A stretch of 64,000 nt of DNA from NCBI RefSeq assembly GCF_900113015.1, contig NZ_FONV01000026.1, positions 1 through 64,000 on the forward strand. The letters run 5' to 3'. This DNA is from Actinoplanes philippinensis. GTDB taxonomy: Bacteria > Actinomycetota > Actinomycetes > Mycobacteriales > Micromonosporaceae. Positions 41,445 through 49,448 of this stretch are shown in pieces. Numbering within the stretch: position 1 is the first letter of the stretch; the number at the start of each line of letters is the position of its first letter. The position numbers were made by a program, and so were the translations under genes. The notes under the pieces were generated by a model. It saw only the letters and a list, made by a program, of their open reading frames with translations. It did no database searches and was not told the origin of the DNA.

Positions 41445-43151
41445 TCAGAACCCCTCCCCGGTGTCCACGTCGATGGTGGTCGCCCCGCTGACGGTCCGGC
41501 CGTCGATCGTCGTGGTCCGCGCGGCCGGGTCGAGCACCGGCGCCGGCCCGGGTGTCTCGCCGCGCAGCAGCACCCCGACCTGACGGCCGTCCGGCAGCAC
41601 GATCCACGAGCCGTTGACACGGGCGCCGCCCACCTGGCTGCTGAGCCGGTAGAGCCCCGACGGTTTGCGGACCACACCGATCTCGAACCGGTGCGTCCGG
41701 CCCTCCAGACTGACCTCACCGGCCGCGCGGCGGGCGTCGAACAGGCCGGTGATCTTCGTGTCGTTCTTGCCGGTGAGGTTGAGCAGCCCGTTCTTGGCGG
41801 TGCCCTTCAGCCACGCCTCGAGCCGGTCGCCGTCGCAGATGTACGCGATCGCCTGCCCGTCCCGGATCGAGATGGCCAGCGTGCCCGCCCCGTCGTCGAC
41901 CTTGCCGGCCATCGTGACGCGCAGCCGTTCGGCGGCCGGCGTGTTCAGCGGCGGCAGGGCCACGTCGTTCGTCGGCGGCAGGGTCCCGACGCCCCTCTCC
42001 ATCGGGGTGACCGCGGGCGGGATGCTGACCTGGGTCACCAGGTCGCCGGTGCGCGCGTCGGCCGAGGTGGCCAGGTTGAGCCCGGTCACCACGGCGGCGA
42101 CCACGACGGCCGCGGCCAGGGTGACCAGCGGCCCACGGCTCCAGCGCTCGCGCCGGCGGGACGGCGGCGGCGGGGGCGGGGGCGGCTGCGGGGGCAGCTG
42201 GCCGGCCCAGCTGCCGATGGTGTCCCGCGGCCCGCCCGGGTGGCCGACGAAGGCGGCCCTCGGCGGCTGCGGCGGCGCGGGCGGCGGAAAGGTCGGCTGG
42301 GGCAGTTGCGGCGGCGGGAAGCCCAGCGCCAGCGTGGTCGGCTCGCCGTCACCGATCGGGTGCCCCGACACCGGCGCGACCGGCGGGATGCCCCGCGCCT
42401 GCGCCGCGAACTGCCGCAGGTAGGCGGCCACCCGGGCGGCCGGCGGGCGGCGGCGCGGATCGGCCGCCAGGCAGTCACGGGCCACCGGGCCGAGCGGGCC
42501 GGGCAGCGCCGACGGGTCGCCGTGCGGCCGGCCGGTGGTCAGCTCCAGCAGCAGCACGCCGAGCGACCACACGTCCGCGGCCGGGGTCGGCGGGCCGCCC
42601 TGGAAGATCTCCGGCGCCGTGTAGCCGGGCGTGCCACCGGCCACCGACGGGTGCGCGCCACCGAGCAGGACGGCCACCCCGAAGTCGGTGATCCGCACCT
42701 CCGGCGGCGTCGACCCCCGCACGACCAGCAGGTTCTCCGGTTTCAGGTCGAGGTGGACGACACGCCGCTCGTGGGCGAAGGCCAGCGCGGCGGCGGTCTG
42801 CGCGGCCACCACGACGACCTCCGGCGGGGTCAGCCGGCCGCCCCGCATCGACAGGTAGCGGCGCAGGTTGGGACCGTCCACGTACTCCATCACCAGGGCC
42901 AGCGTGCCGCCCTCGACGATCAGGTCACGCAACCCGACGATCGCCGGATGGCTCAGAGCCCGCAGCGCCGCGTCCTCACGGAGGAACAGCTCCCGGACCC
43001 GGCGGTCACCGGCCAGCTCCGGCCGCAGCAGCTTGGCCGCGAGCGGCGGGCCACCGTGCCGGCTCGTCGCGCGCCGCACCACCGCCACGGCGCCGCGACC
43101 GATCTCCTCGTGCAGCAGGTACTCCCTGCCGAGCGGTTCGTGAGCGGCCAT
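41445..43151 (-). CDS. Membrane-anchored Ser/Thr protein kinase
   Basis: 568 residues. The kinase domain (about 10-255) shows the Gly loop IGRGAVAVV (17-25), Lys40, VVHLDLKPENLL with the catalytic Asp135 (HLD in place of HRD), TDFGVAVL (156-158) and GTPGYTAPEIF. A Pro-rich juxtamembrane stretch leads to one membrane helix (GPLVTLAAAVVVAAVVTGLNL), then an external beta-rich domain of about 190 residues (VDDGAGTLAISIRDGQAIAY). It should phosphorylate proteins in response to an outside signal. A 4-TM protein gene follows at 8 bp. Confidence 0.92.
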   Translation of the reverse strand: MAAHEPLGREYLLHEEIGRGAVAVVRRATSRHGGPPLAAKLLRPELAGDRRVRELFLREDAALRALSHPAIVGLRDLIVEGGTLALVMEYVDGPNLRRYLSMRGGRLTPPEVVVVAAQTAAALAFAHERRVVHLDLKPENLLVVRGSTPPEVRITDFGVAVLLGGAHPSVAGGTPGYTAPEIFQGGPPTPAADVWSLGVLLLELTTGRPHGDPSALPGPLGPVARDCLAADPRRRPPAARVAAYLRQFAAQARGIPPVAPVSGHPIGDGEPTTLALGFPPPQLPQPTFPPPAPPQPPRAAFVGHPGGPRDTIGSWAGQLPPQPPPPPPPPSRRRERWSRGPLVTLAAAVVVAAVVTGLNLATSADARTGDLVTQVSIPPAVTPMERGVGTLPPTNDVALPPLNTPAAERLRVTMAGKVDDGAGTLAISIRDGQAIAYICDGDRLEAWLKGTAKNGLLNLTGKNDTKITGLFDARRAAGEVSLEGRTHRFEIGVVRKPSGLYRLSSQVGGARVNGSWIVLPDGRQVGVLLRGETPGPAPVLDPAARTTTIDGRTVSGATTIDVDTGEGF

Positions 43152-43267
43152 CCCCGTACCCCTTGCCAATAGATCAGCCAAGCCCCACCGACTGTCATAA
43201 CCACGTCGATCTTCCTGCGGTTCAGCGCTCCACTCGCGAATCGCATTCTTCTATAAGACGCTGATCG

Positions 43268-43807
43268 ATGGCGAGAGTTCACTACGGTGAGTTGGTGCTG
43301 TTGGACGGACCGTTCACGTATCCCGAGGTCGGCGCGACCCGGGACGCCCGGCTACCCACCGGGTACCGGCACGTGCTGCGCGACGTCGACGTGGGCGCCG
43401 GCCGTGACGTCTTCGCCCGGGCCGCCGAGGCGCTGCTGACCTTCGGGATGCACCGGGGCGCCGGGCTGGCCGTCGGCACCCGTGCGCCCGCCGTGCCCGG
43501 GCTGCCGGTGGTGATCCGGGTCGGCGCCGGGCCGCTGCGGCTCACCGCGCCGTGCCGGGTCGTCTACCGGATCGACCAGCCCGACCGGCAGGGGTTCGCC
43601 TACGGCACGCTGGACGGGCACCCGGAGCGCGGGGAGGAGGCGTTCGTCCTGCACCTGACCGGGACCGGGCGGATCCGGTTCCGGATCACCGCGTTCTCCC
43701 GGCCGGCGAGCGCCCTGGCCCGGCTCGGCGGCCCGCTGACCACCCTCGCCCAGGAGTTCGCCACCCAGCGATACCTCCGGTCGATGCGGCGGCTGTCACG
43801 CCCGTGA
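43268..43807 (+). CDS. DUF1990-family protein
   Basis: 179 residues. PTGYRHVLRDVDVGAGRDVFARAAEALL, APCRVVYRIDQPDRQGFAYGTLDGHPERGEEAF and RFRITAFSRPASALARLGGP are the recognisable blocks of DUF1990, a soluble single-domain family with no known activity. The gene starts within 117 bp of the divergent kinase start. The hairpin GCCCCGC/GCGGGGC (43814-43839) after its stop may terminate it. Confidence 0.88.
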   Translation: MARVHYGELVLLDGPFTYPEVGATRDARLPTGYRHVLRDVDVGAGRDVFARAAEALLTFGMHRGAGLAVGTRAPAVPGLPVVIRVGAGPLRLTAPCRVVYRIDQPDRQGFAYGTLDGHPERGEEAFVLHLTGTGRIRFRITAFSRPASALARLGGPLTTLAQEFATQRYLRSMRRLSRP

Positions 43808-43912
43808 CTGCAGGCCCCGCAGCAGCTCCATGGCGGGGCGTCGACCGAGCGGGCCGTGTCGCTGACGATAATGTGCACTTGGCGGACCGGCGGCCGCACG
43901 ACGGGGAGCAGC

Positions 43913-44353
43913 ATGGACGACCATCGGTGGATGCGCCGCGCGATCGAGCTGGCCGGCCGTTGCCCCGCCTCCCCGTCGGCCTTCTCGGTCGGCGCGGTCA
44001 TCGTCGGCGGCGCCGGCGCCGAACTGGCGCACGGCTGGTCCCGCGACTCCGACCCGCGGGTCCACGCCGAGGAGTCGGCCCTGCTGCGGGTCGCGGACCG
44101 CGCCGGCCTGCGGACCGCCACCATGTACAGCACCCTCGAACCCTGCTCCGAACGCGCCAGCCGCCCGCACGCCACCTGCACCGCCCTGATCATCGCGGCG
44201 GGCATCCCGAGGGTGGTCATCGCCTGGCGCGAACCCGACCTCTTCGTCACCTGCGAGGGCGTCGCGCTGCTCGTCGCGGCGGGCATCGAGGTGGTCGAGC
44301 TTCCCGGCCACGCTGCGGCGGCGCGGGCGGCGAACACCCATCTGGACCTTTGA
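43913..44353 (+). CDS. CMP/dCMP-type zinc deaminase (RibD deaminase-like)
   Basis: 146 residues with the cytidine-deaminase fold: HAEESALL (His51, Glu53) and EPCSERASRPHATC (Cys78, Cys89) form the zinc site and proton shuttle. The spacing (EPC-x8-HATC) matches the deaminase half of RibD and small riboflavin-type deaminases more than free cytidine deaminase. It would deaminate a pyrimidine-like ring. A stand-alone gene: no riboflavin genes are adjacent. The ATG at 43913 has GGGGAG upstream. Confidence 0.85.
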   Translation: MDDHRWMRRAIELAGRCPASPSAFSVGAVIVGGAGAELAHGWSRDSDPRVHAEESALLRVADRAGLRTATMYSTLEPCSERASRPHATCTALIIAAGIPRVVIAWREPDLFVTCEGVALLVAAGIEVVELPGHAAAARAANTHLDL

Positions 44354-44689
44354 GGGGTACGGCCACCGCTCCCCGACCGCAGCCCACCCCGTCCCGCCGC
44401 TCCCCGGCGACCACCGCGGCCCGTCCCGGCCAGGAGGCGCTTCCGGGCCGGAGCGGCCCGTCACCGTCTCCCCCGCCTTCGGGTCCGGACCACCGCCCTC
44501 AGCCCGGCGGCGCCCTTCGGCCGGGTCCGCCGCGGACGTCGCTTCGTGGCCGACGGGACGACCGTGGTGCGGTGGCGGGCGGGCCGGACCGTACCGCACA
44601 AAAATTCGGACTCCGGGGGCTGAACGCCTCACCGGCCCCATGCGTACTCACTGTTACCAGGATCGGTCCTGGTTCGTGAGGAGGGCATC
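44354..44689. other. 336-bp gap without a gene
   Basis: GC-rich, low-complexity DNA with C-rich and G-rich runs, no coding bias on either strand, and no clear repeat. The last 40 bp hold the promoter and GAGGAGG site of the next small gene. Confidence 0.5.
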
Positions 44690-44965
44690 ATGACGGTCCA
44701 GGCGCTGCAGCCCCGGGAAGCCCGGCATCACACCGGCGCGATCGTGCGCAGCCGACGGTTCGCGACGCAGTTCGAGATGGACGGACATGTGCTGACCCTC
44801 GGCGTCGAGCCTGGTGTACGCGGTGGCCTCTACTATCTGCCGTCCACGCCGACGTTCGACGACGGCACCCCGGTGCCCCGCGAGATCGCCGCCGGACTGC
44901 AGTCGGTCATCGAGGAGGTCGAGCGTTTCTGGGGCCACTGGCCGGAGTTCCGCGCCACACTGTGA
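44690..44965 (+). CDS. Small hypothetical protein
   Basis: 91 residues, soluble. Beta strands (GAIVRSRRFATQFEMDGHVLTLGVEPG) precede a helix (REIAAGLQSVIEEVERFWGHW). No family recognised. GAGGAGG precedes the ATG at a good distance and codon bias is strong, so it is real. It converges with the S1C protease gene. Confidence 0.7.
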   Translation: MTVQALQPREARHHTGAIVRSRRFATQFEMDGHVLTLGVEPGVRGGLYYLPSTPTFDDGTPVPREIAAGLQSVIEEVERFWGHWPEFRATL

Positions 44966-45001
44966 TCACTCACGGTGATCGCTCCAGGGGCGGCGGGCGG
45001 G

Positions 45002-45898
45002 TCAGAGCTGGGACCGGAGCCGGTTGACGACCGTGGTGGCGGTGCCGGCGGGGATGGCGAAGCCCAGGCCCACGCTGCCGCTGCTGTCGCCCGCGGTGGC
45101 GATGGCCACGTTGATGCCGACGACCCGGCCGGACGTGTCGACCAGCGCGCCGCCGGAGTTGCCCTGGTTGATGGCGGCGTCGGTCTGGAGCAGGCCGGTC
45201 AGTTTCTCGTCGCCGGTGTCCACGCTGCGGTTCAGGGCGGAGACGATACCCGAGGTCACGGTGCCTTCCAGGCCGAGCGGCGCGCCGAACGCCAGGACCG
45301 TGTCGCCGACCGCGATGCTGTCGTCGGTGGCGAACGTGACCGGGGTCAGGCCGGTCACGCCGGTGGCCTGCACCAGCGCCAGGTCGTGGGTGGTGTCGGC
45401 GGCGACCACCTTGGCCGGGACGGTCCGGCCGTCGGCGAGGCGCACGCTGACCGTGCCGTCCGCTTCGATGACGTGGTTGTTGGTGAGGATCAGGCCGTCC
45501 GCGGTGAGGACCACGCCGGAGCCGAGCGACGACGAGCGGGAGCCGTCGACGAGGACCGTCACGATGCCGGGCTGGACCTTCGCCACGATCGGCGCCAGGT
45601 CAGAGGTCTCGGTGATCGTCGTGGCGGCGGTCGCGGCCTGCGCGGGCGCGGAGTTCAGGTAGTCCTCGGTGAGGAAGGCTCCGGTGGCGCCACCGCCGGC
45701 GATCAGGGCGAGGACCGCGGCGCCGCCGGCGATCCGCCGCATCCACCGTGGATCGCGCGGGGCGTGCACGAGCGTCGGCGGGAAGTGGGTCGGGGGCAGA
45801 TCGTAGGAGACCCGATGCCGCCCGTACGGGGCGCGTGTCTCGTGGCCGCCGTAGGCCTGGTCGTCGTTGCCGGTGGGGCGCGTCATCAGGTCCGTCAT
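45002..45898 (-). CDS. Membrane-anchored S1C serine protease (HtrA/DegP-like), no PDZ
   Basis: 298 residues. A Pro/His-rich cytoplasmic stretch and one membrane helix (about 56-75: AGGAAVLALIAGGGATGAFL) lead to a trypsin-like domain with the triad His142 (LTNNHVIE), Asp172 (DTTHDLALVQ) and Ser248 (NQGNSGGAL). It should degrade or process proteins outside the membrane. It lacks the PDZ domain of standard HtrA, since it stops just after the protease domain. The start is the ATG at 45898; no ideal ribosome binding site. Confidence 0.9.
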   Translation of the reverse strand: MTDLMTRPTGNDDQAYGGHETRAPYGRHRVSYDLPPTHFPPTLVHAPRDPRWMRRIAGGAAVLALIAGGGATGAFLTEDYLNSAPAQAATAATTITETSDLAPIVAKVQPGIVTVLVDGSRSSSLGSGVVLTADGLILTNNHVIEADGTVSVRLADGRTVPAKVVAADTTHDLALVQATGVTGLTPVTFATDDSIAVGDTVLAFGAPLGLEGTVTSGIVSALNRSVDTGDEKLTGLLQTDAAINQGNSGGALVDTSGRVVGINVAIATAGDSSGSVGLGFAIPAGTATTVVNRLRSQL

Positions 45899-46033
45899 GT
45901 CATCGAGACTGCTCCCCGAGGTTGTTGCGCAGCGGTGAGCCGTCTGTGACTTCGCTGTGCCCGGCGGTCGCCCGTCCGGGTGGCTCCGGCGCGGCACCGC
46001 CGAACCCCCGGTCCGCCGTCTAGGGTCGGCCGG

Positions 46034-46318
46034 GTGTTTCTCCCCCAGTCGTTCCCGGATGATCCGGGACCCGTCACCAGCCCTGATCACACCGGATCCG
46101 ACGCCCCGCCGCCGGCGGACAGCAGCGGCATCGCCCCGCCGTCCGTCGTGCACCCCGGGCGGCCGCGGATGTCGTCGGCGTCCGAGGGGGCTCGCGTCGT
46201 GGGCCGGGCCGGGCGGGCACGGCCCGTGGTGGAGCGGCGACCGTTCGGGCCGACGATCAGCGAACCGGCGGCAGCGCTGCGGCGGGGACGGCCGGCGGCT
46301 CTGCGGGAGACCCGATGA
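46034..46318 (+). CDS. Uncertain Pro-rich small protein
   Basis: A 94-residue frame from a GTG, rich in Pro, Arg and Ala, with no motif. Its only support is the ATGA overlap with the lipoprotein gene at 46315 and tolerable codon bias. It could be a chance frame in GC-rich DNA. Confidence 0.3.
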   Translation: MFLPQSFPDDPGPVTSPDHTGSDAPPPADSSGIAPPSVVHPGRPRMSSASEGARVVGRAGRARPVVERRPFGPTISEPAAALRRGRPAALRETR

Positions 46319-46722
46319 CGAGGACGGCCGCCGCAAGGGCGCGCAGGGCCGGGGCCGTCGCGGCGATGGGGGCGGCCGTCGCGGTGGCGGCCGGATGCGC
46401 GAGTGCTCCGCCCGTACCCCGATGGAAAGATCCGGAGCCGTGGGGCGCCTCGCCTGCGGTGAGTGACGCGGTGGGTGCGCCGGCGGCGAGCGTGACGCCG
46501 TCGGACCAGCGGTTTGTCGCCGCGGTGCGCGGGAAGCTGCCCGAGGTGACGGTGGATCTGCGGAACGAGGAGATCACCGAGATCGGTGGGCAGGCGTGTG
46601 CGTCGCTCGCCGCCGGGCGTCCGCGGCGGGCGGTCGCGGCGGAGGTCGCCGAGTACGGCCTCGCGGCCGCCGACGCCCGCGCGCTGGTCGCCCTGGCCCG
46701 TCGCACTCTCTGCGGAAGCTGA
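46315..46722 (+). CDS. DUF732-like small lipoprotein
   Basis: 135 residues. An Ala-rich signal ends in the lipobox VAAGC (Cys28). The mature part, FVAAVRGKLPEVTVDLRNEEITEIGGQACASLAAGRP and DARALVALARRTLC, has the two Cys and helical spacing of the DUF732 family common in actinobacterial secreted proteins. No function is known for the family. It may be coupled to a doubtful preceding frame. Confidence 0.7.
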   Translation: MTRTAAARARRAGAVAAMGAAVAVAAGCASAPPVPRWKDPEPWGASPAVSDAVGAPAASVTPSDQRFVAAVRGKLPEVTVDLRNEEITEIGGQACASLAAGRPRRAVAAEVAEYGLAAADARALVALARRTLCGS

Positions 46723-46967
46723 CCGCCGGCACGGACCAGCCGTGCGCTTCGACCGTTCAGGTTTTCCGGAATGTCCGGAAAGCCGACGGCGGAAGTGGGA
46801 TTGATGCCCGCCACAGTGCCCTCGTCGAAAGTACCCGCGTTAACCGCGATGACGACTCCGGGATCGGCCGAAAGTCGCAGTGGTGCACAGGGTTTGGAGA
46901 CGGTGGGCAGATGTTCGGCACAGGTCATGCCGAGATGCTGGGATCACCCACGATTCGGGAGGTCACG

Positions 46968-47249
46968 ATGTCGGCACGAGGAATGCTCAGCCTGGTCGGT
47001 AACGCCGTCGGCGGCCTGATCGGCTGGTCGGAGCCGGTCCCGCCGGCGGACCCGGAGGTGCTGCGGGCGCTGTTCGCGGACCTCGGGGTGCGGGTCGGGC
47101 CGGACGACGCGGAGCTCGCCGAGGCGGTCCGCTACTTCCAGACGCGGACCGGGCTGCCGGCCGACGGCGACGCGGGGCCGCGCACGGTGCATCTGCTGGC
47201 GCGGTACGCGGCCGAGGCTCGCGAGATCAATCGCATCCAGGCCGCCTGA
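46968..47249 (+). CDS. Small protein with peptidoglycan-binding-like motif
   Basis: 93 residues. VLRALFADLGVRVGPDDAELAEAVRYFQTRTGLPADGDAGPRTVHLLARY follows the PG_binding_1 pattern (FQ...GLPADGxxGPxT), about 55 residues long. There is no signal peptide but a hydrophobic start (MLSLVGNAVGGLIGW), so membrane association is possible. GGGAGG precedes the ATG. Its partner is unknown. The 245 bp upstream (46723-46967) hold no clear gene. Confidence 0.68.
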   Translation: MSARGMLSLVGNAVGGLIGWSEPVPPADPEVLRALFADLGVRVGPDDAELAEAVRYFQTRTGLPADGDAGPRTVHLLARYAAEAREINRIQAA

Positions 47250-47345
47250 GATCCCTTCGGATGATTCTCCGTTTCCCAGGCGATTTGTCAGGGGTTGTCA
47301 GCGGTGGAGGCGTCGACCGGCGACGCCGGACAACCGGAGGACGCC

Positions 47346-47753
47346 ATGGATCGCCGTGCCATCACCCGCAAGCGCTTCGCCACGCTGGTCGCCGCGTGCG
47401 CCGTCGCCACGCTGGCCCCGGCCGCGCCCGCGAGCGCCGCGCCGGCCGTCGCCACCTCGATCACGCTGGACCGGTCCGGCGGTTTCGCGGGACAGCACCA
47501 GACCTTCCTGGTGAACCGTTCGACGCCCGACGGCCGGCCGGTGCTGCGCCTGGCCGGCCGCGGTGACTTCCTGCGGCTGCGCGCGTCGTACCTGCCGAAG
47601 AACCCGTGCTGCGACCGCTTCGAATACCGGCTGACCGTCACCTATCGCGGCGGCTTCCGCAAGACGGTCTCCACGGTTCAGGGCACCAGCGGCGTCCCGG
47701 AGATCCTCTGGACGGTCATCGGCGACGTCGAGCGGGTCGGCGCCCAGCCCTGA
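47346..47753 (+). CDS. Secreted emfourin-like protein (putative metalloprotease inhibitor)
   Basis: 135 residues. GGAGG precedes the ATG; a signal peptide (about 1-32, ending PASAAPA) follows. The mature part starts with SITLDRSGGFAG, the hallmark of emfourin-type inhibitors of M4 metalloproteases (protealysin inhibitor), and continues CCDRFEYRLTVTYRGGF, then TVQGTSGVPEILWTVIGDV, which keeps the strand and VPEIL pattern of the family. Known members are cytoplasmic; this one has a signal peptide. No M4 protease gene is in the window. Inhibition is inferred from the motif. Confidence 0.62.
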   Translation: MDRRAITRKRFATLVAACAVATLAPAAPASAAPAVATSITLDRSGGFAGQHQTFLVNRSTPDGRPVLRLAGRGDFLRLRASYLPKNPCCDRFEYRLTVTYRGGFRKTVSTVQGTSGVPEILWTVIGDVERVGAQP

Positions 47754-47836
47754 GCACCGGCGACCGGTTCGGGACCTTGGTCCCGACCTGACCGGCGAAG
47801 CCTCAGCACCGGGGTACGAACGGCGATGGTCCGGCC

Positions 47837-48166
47837 ATGACCGTTTCTGTTCAGCTAGCGGGTGCCGGTCGTGTGCTCGCCCGGGTCGTGCGTGAAGGAT
47901 TCCAGGCGTACGACGCCGTGATCCACCTGTCCGGCGCGGGCCGACCGGACTGCCAAGGTCACGACATCACCGAGGCGTCACTGCGGCTCGACGGCTATCC
48001 GGCCGGTGTCCTGGCGCTGCATCACGAGCGGCCTCTCACCGCCGCCCAACGGCAGTTGCTGACGGACGTCGCCGTCCAGGTCGGCCGTCTGCTCAGCGGC
48101 GACCACCCGGCCGATGACCGCTTCTACACGCTGATGGCGCGGGCTTCCCGGGCCGCCTGCGCGTGA
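47837..48166 (+). CDS. Small GAF-like hypothetical protein
   Basis: 109 residues. ASLRLDGYPAGVLALHHERPLTAAQRQLLTDVAVQVGRLL looks like the last strand and helix of a GAF sensor domain, so this may be a shortened GAF protein. No HTH, ANTAR or enzyme domain is attached. It ends 14 bp before the TIGR03089 gene and may be co-transcribed. Confidence 0.62.
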   Translation: MTVSVQLAGAGRVLARVVREGFQAYDAVIHLSGAGRPDCQGHDITEASLRLDGYPAGVLALHHERPLTAAQRQLLTDVAVQVGRLLSGDHPADDRFYTLMARASRAACA

Positions 48167-48180
48167 GACCGTGAGGCGCG

Positions 48181-48885
48181 ATGACCGACCAGTTGATCAC
48201 CTTCTACGACGACGCCACCGGTGAACGCACCGGCCTCACCGCCGCCGGCCTGGGTGACTGGGTGGCCGCCACGGCGGACCTGCTCACCACCGGGTGCGGG
48301 CTGCGGGCCGGCAGCCGGGCCGGGGTGCTGCTGCCACCGCACTGGCAGACGGCGGTGGTGCTGCTGGGGGCGTGGGCGGCCGGGATCGAGGTGTCGTTCC
48401 GGAGCTGGGGCGCGGCCGGGCTCACACCGGACACCGGGCCCGCGCTGGACGTGACCTTCGTCGAACGCCGGCGGGTCGGCAGCTGGCTCGACGACGTGCC
48501 GGCGGCGTCGCACCGGTTCGTCCTCGGGCTGGCGGCCGGCGGTGGGCCGACGTCGGACGTACCCCCTGGGTATCAGGATTTCGCGCCGGCGGCGCGGGCC
48601 CGCCTCGGCGCGCCGCCACCCTCGGACGGCGTCCGGGCGGGCGCGGCGGCCACCGTCGACGGCACGACCTTCGGGGAGTACGGGTCGACAGCGGCCGCCG
48701 TGGCCGCAGCCCGCGGAATCAGACCCGGAGACCGCATCCTGATCGACACGGCGGCGTGCGAGGAGCCCCTGACCTGGTTGATGGCGCCCCTGACGGCGGG
48801 CGCGTCGATCGTGCTGTGCGCCAACCTGGACCGATCCCGCCTCGACTCGCGCCTGGCCGCCGAAGGGGTCACCCGGTCGCTCTGA
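48181..48885 (+). CDS. TIGR03089 family protein (AMP-binding-like)
   Basis: 234 residues resembling the N-terminal subdomain of AMP-forming ligases: ITFYDDATGERTGLTAAGLGDWVAATADLL, GLRAGSRAGVLLPPHWQTAVVLLGAWAAG and GDRILIDTAACEEPLTWLMAPLTAGASIVL. This is the TIGR03089 family of actinobacteria, which lacks the C-terminal catalytic subdomain of real ligases, so it probably does not form adenylates. Function unknown. No sign of truncation: length fits the family. Confidence 0.85.
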   Translation: MTDQLITFYDDATGERTGLTAAGLGDWVAATADLLTTGCGLRAGSRAGVLLPPHWQTAVVLLGAWAAGIEVSFRSWGAAGLTPDTGPALDVTFVERRRVGSWLDDVPAASHRFVLGLAAGGGPTSDVPPGYQDFAPAARARLGAPPPSDGVRAGAAATVDGTTFGEYGSTAAAVAAARGIRPGDRILIDTAACEEPLTWLMAPLTAGASIVLCANLDRSRLDSRLAAEGVTRSL

Positions 48886-49429
48886 CCCGCTCCGATCCTG
48901 ACATCGGCGGTGCAGCGCCCGGACGTCTTCCGGGCCGACCATGGGCTGACGCCCGTGTCGCCCGCATCCAGCGTCGCCCACACACGCCGACGATCATGGC
49001 CACGTCACGATCATGGCTCGACGGTCGTACGGCCGTCGGAGCGTCACGTGGCCACCCGGAAGCTCCTTCGGCGACCGGCGTCCCGGTCCACCGGATTGCG
49101 ACGCCGCTCTCTGCCGATGCCGCAACCCGTCGCCGGCCTCAGGCGCCACTCTCCGCCCGCGCCGCAACCCGCTGCGGTCTCAGGCGCCTCGCGACGGATT
49201 ACGGTGCCGACTCTCCGCCGGTGCCGCAACCCGCTGCGGCCTCAGGCGCCTCACGACGGATTACGGCGCCGACTCTCCGCCCGTGCCGCAACCCGCCGCC
49301 GGCCTCAGGCACCTCACGACGGATTACGGCGCCGACTCTCCGCCCGTGCCGCAACCCGCCGCCGGTCCCAGACGCCTCACGACGGATTGCGGCGCCACTC
49401 TCCGCCCGCGCCGCAACCCGCCGCCGGTC
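48886..49429. other. 544-bp gap filled by tandem repeats
   Basis: The first 220 bp are non-coding; the rest is the 62-bp repeat array listed separately. No gene is supported on either strand. Confidence 0.65.
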
Positions 49430-49448
49430 TCAGGCGCCTCGCGGCGGG
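49107..49448. repeat. 62-bp tandem repeat array, about 5.5 copies
   Basis: Units begin CTCTCCGCCCG near 49107, 49149, 49211, 49273, 49336 and 49398 (spacing 42, 62, 62, 63, 62), each with GCCGCAACCCG, then CTCAGGCGCCTC and CGACGGATTACGG. The last unit enters the leftward secreted-protein gene and supplies its stop codon and last five codons. The copies differ by single bases. It has no CRISPR spacer structure. Confidence 0.85.

Noticed and set aside
46723..46967. Possible small gene upstream of the peptidoglycan-binding-like protein
   Set aside because: Frames on both strands lack codon bias, ribosome binding sites and motifs.
49107..49448. Possible CRISPR array
   Set aside because: The units are contiguous 62-bp near-copies with no unique spacers, and no cas genes are nearby.
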